Source: a virus | Direction: 5' to 3' (one strand) | IMG/VR virus record: IMGVR_UViG_3300030104_003383 | Location: 1 to 31,277 of that record | DNA length: 31,277 nucleotides | Shown: positions 29,446 to 31,277 of the stretch, in pieces | Layout of the letters: each line of letters starts with the position of its first letter | Numbering within the stretch: the stretch's first letter is position 1 | Position numbers and translations under genes: made by a program | Notes under the pieces: model-generated | The model's input: the letters and a program-made list of their open reading frames with translations, nothing else | Database searches by the model: none | What the model was told of the DNA's origin: nothing

Positions 29446-31277
29446 TATTCATTTTCAGAGATTTTTTTTGCCCATTTAAACATTGCAGCACCACCCCAAA
29501 GATTATATGCGACATATCCTCTGTCTTTATAAGGTTCGCCCCTAAATTCTTCTTCAATAATTGCATTGTCTTTGTGCCTCGATAAAAAACTATAAGTTCG
29601 TTTTACTGTATCTAAACTTAAAGGCTCTCTTTTTGACAGTTGATTTGCTCTCTCCAAACCGACTTTAGTTCCACCCCTTACAACATCACGCCCGTATTTG
29701 TCAATAAAATCTAACATTCTTTTTGCGTTGTTTGTGGCACCTTGCGGATAATCGGAATAGCTTTCCTGTTTTTCTGATTTTTTACTTGAAAGCGGATGAC
29801 CTTTTGGAAATAAATCTGTATCATGTTTTCCGCTTCTAAATTTGCCCTTACCTAAAGCATATAAAAAAGAATTAACTCTTGCATACGCCCATTGGTCTTC
29901 TGAATTAACAGAAGGTCTTACACTTTGAGGGTTGTTTCTATACGCACCAATACCTCTATTAAAAACCGTTTGTAATGTTCTGTAATTAGTTCTTTTTGTT
30001 GGATCGTCCCCATATTTTTCGTTATGATCCTCCACTTTATTTTTTAATCCTTGTTCAACCGCACTATTTGGCTTTACAGGTTTATCAATATAATTATCTT
30101 TTTCTTTGTCGGGGTCATAAGCGTAAACATCTCGACCCGTTGCAGAAATATAATCGTCGTGAGTTTTACATGGCATATAAATTTTATTTCCATTCTCATC
30201 GTGTGAATGAGTTCCAACGCAACCGATTTCTTTTGCTCTGTCAGCTGCCTCTTCTTGTGTTGTATATACGTCCCGTCTTAGTTTACTTTTTGATAGTAAA
30301 TTATTAACGTCAATGTTTAATTGCTCAACGGGTTGTTCTGGAATGTCATTAAGTCCAATAGGCAACAAATTAGCAGGCACATAATAATCGTCTAATTGAT
30401 TATTATCAGCATCAACACCATAAGACATTGCTGCTCTTTTTTCGTTTGGTGTTAACCACCACGCCTGAGACATTTGTCCAACAACCTTGTCCATCTCTTC
30501 TTGTAATTCAGGCACAACAGTAAAATCAAAATCAATATATAAGTTATTACCATATTGAGGCACTAACCAACGATTTAATTCCTCTCTTATTTTTACCATT
30601 TGAGGAATAACAGCGTTTTGATATAATGCTTTTTTAGCTTCTTTTTGATTGTTGTATGTACTTGAATCAGTATTATTTAACAATTGAACAGGAACGTTGT
30701 AAATATTACAAAGGTCTTTTATTGTTGCGTTATATTGATCGATTAATGATAAATCACTGGCGTTTAAACCAAAATTAATCCATGATAATTTTTTTGGTGT
30801 AATAACAACATCACCCGCATTTTTAGACCCCTGATATTGTTGTTTAAATTTATCTTTTAATTGTCTGGCTTGTACTTCGTTTAAATCACCCTCGTCTGAC
30901 ATCAACACACCCCTTGCGGTTTGATTTTGTAAATATTTAAGTCCAGTTGTTAAAGCCTCATTATTAGAATCCATTGTTCTTAGTCCTGCTTTAAGTGGCG
31001 ACATACCATATAAATGTGAACCCGTTCCGTCATAATAAGGGTTAAAATCTTTTATATGCAGTATTTGTTCAGCTGGTATTTTATAAGTGCCATTATATTC
31101 AAGCGAATATTCTTTAACAGGATCCATGATGCCTCCTGATTCTATTTGCATAACTTGAGAAGGTAAAACGTAAAGTTCTTTATATTTATTTTGATTTGCA
31201 CCAGTGTCAGGCCCAAGTCCATAAATATAACGATTACCAGTTAAAAGCCCAAATGCAAGTATTTCACTTATAAAAGT
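29445..31277 (-). CDS. Portal protein, C-terminal part with long extension
   Basis: This frame is open from the right edge of the window to the stop (610 codons). The first Met inside it, at 31151, is internal: translation upstream of it (TFISEILAFGLLTGNRYIYG) matches the copy at the left end. The portal core (MSPLKAGLRTMD, SWINFGLNASDLSLI, VPVQLLNNTDSSTYN, WWLTPNEKRAAM) ends near residue 467 of the joined protein. A 275-residue extension follows: a Cys/His segment (IGCVGTHSHDENGNKIYMPC), a domain with RTLQTVFNRGIGAY and QWAYARVNSFLYAL (DUF5824-like pattern of phage proteins), and a C-terminal domain with GTKVGLERANQLSKREPLS and YSFLSRHK. Portals usually end after the core, so this is a multi-domain fusion. 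Confidence 0.92.
   Translation of the reverse strand, partial: TFISEILAFGLLTGNRYIYGLGPDTGANQNKYKELYVLPSQVMQIESGGIMDPVKEYSLEYNGTYKIPAEQILHIKDFNPYYDGTGSHLYGMSPLKAGLRTMDSNNEALTTGLKYLQNQTARGVLMSDEGDLNEVQARQLKDKFKQQYQGSKNAGDVVITPKKLSWINFGLNASDLSLIDQYNATIKDLCNIYNVPVQLLNNTDSSTYNNQKEAKKALYQNAVIPQMVKIREELNRWLVPQYGNNLYIDFDFTVVPELQEEMDKVVGQMSQAWWLTPNEKRAAMSYGVDADNNQLDDYYVPANLLPIGLNDIPEQPVEQLNIDVNNLLSKSKLRRDVYTTQEEAADRAKEIGCVGTHSHDENGNKIYMPCKTHDDYISATGRDVYAYDPDKEKDNYIDKPVKPNSAVEQGLKNKVEDHNEKYGDDPTKRTNYRTLQTVFNRGIGAYRNNPQSVRPSVNSEDQWAYARVNSFLYALGKGKFRSGKHDTDLFPKGHPLSSKKSEKQESYSDYPQGATNNAKRMLDFIDKYGRDVVRGGTKVGLERANQLSKREPLSLDTVKRTYSFLSRHKDNAIIEEEFRGEPYKDRGYVAYNLWGGAAMFKWAKKISENE
30616..31277. repeat. Right terminal overlap, allele B
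   Basis: This is the second version of the sequence at 1-662. The outer 77 bases on both sides are identical to the left copy and all differences lie inside. Joining 30615 to 1 closes the circle and restores the full portal frame. Confidence 0.9.

Noticed and set aside
1-31277. Integrase, attachment sites, transposase, CRISPR array or tRNA genes
   Set aside because: None seen on reading the translations and the intergenic gaps; no gap is long enough to hide one except short tRNA-size spaces, where no cloverleaf was apparent.

Overview
The window looks like the complete, circularly assembled genome of a small tailed phage of the siphovirus type, HK97-fold lineage, from a Bacteroidota host, probably a marine flavobacterium. 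The grounds are an AT-rich sequence, A-rich leaders in place of Shine-Dalgarno sites, repeated TAnnTTTG boxes (the Bacteroidota -7 promoter element) in the gaps between genes, and protein families typical of flavobacterial phages. Every supported gene is on the minus strand. No integrase, tRNA, insertion sequence or CRISPR array was seen. The two ends (1-662 and 30616-31277) are the same part of the portal gene in two alleles, without indels, and each end of the overlap carries exactly 77 identical bases. Closing the circle gives about 30,615 bp and restores one in-frame portal gene of 742 codons.

Layout in the direction of transcription (descending coordinates). (1) Early/replication operon, 10562 to 2694: small leader genes, a Cro-size HTH protein, an ERF-like annealing protein, an SSB-like protein, a RecE-like exonuclease, a DnaA domain-IV protein, a VRR-NUC nuclease, a winged-helix replication protein, a primase-helicase and a ParB-methyltransferase fusion. 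A terminator at 2651-2682 closes it. (2) Packaging and head, 2637 through the join to 26664: TerS, TerL, portal with a long C-terminal extension, Mu F-like protein, prohead protease and major capsid protein, closed by a strong terminator at 26615-26639. (3) Accessory cassette, 26521 to 25149: six overlapping tiny genes and a PD-(D/E)XK nuclease, with its own promoter region and two terminators. (4) Head-tail connectors, tail terminator, M15 endolysin, holin, membrane proteins, fibre proteins, a lipoprotein, major tail protein, frameshifted tail chaperone, tape measure and two tail-tip proteins, 25057 to 10713.

The most interesting part is the accessory cassette. The DNA upstream of it is a copy of the DNA upstream of the early operon: the same 11-bp sequence twice, 20-21 bp apart, then a shared leader. 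It therefore appears to be an early-expressed block placed inside the late structural region. This is the best candidate for an undescribed host-takeover, anti-defence or exclusion locus. Other points of note are promoter boxes exactly 4 nt before three start codons (possible leaderless mRNAs), a lambda-type GGGAAAG frameshift site in the tail chaperone genes, and the fused portal protein.
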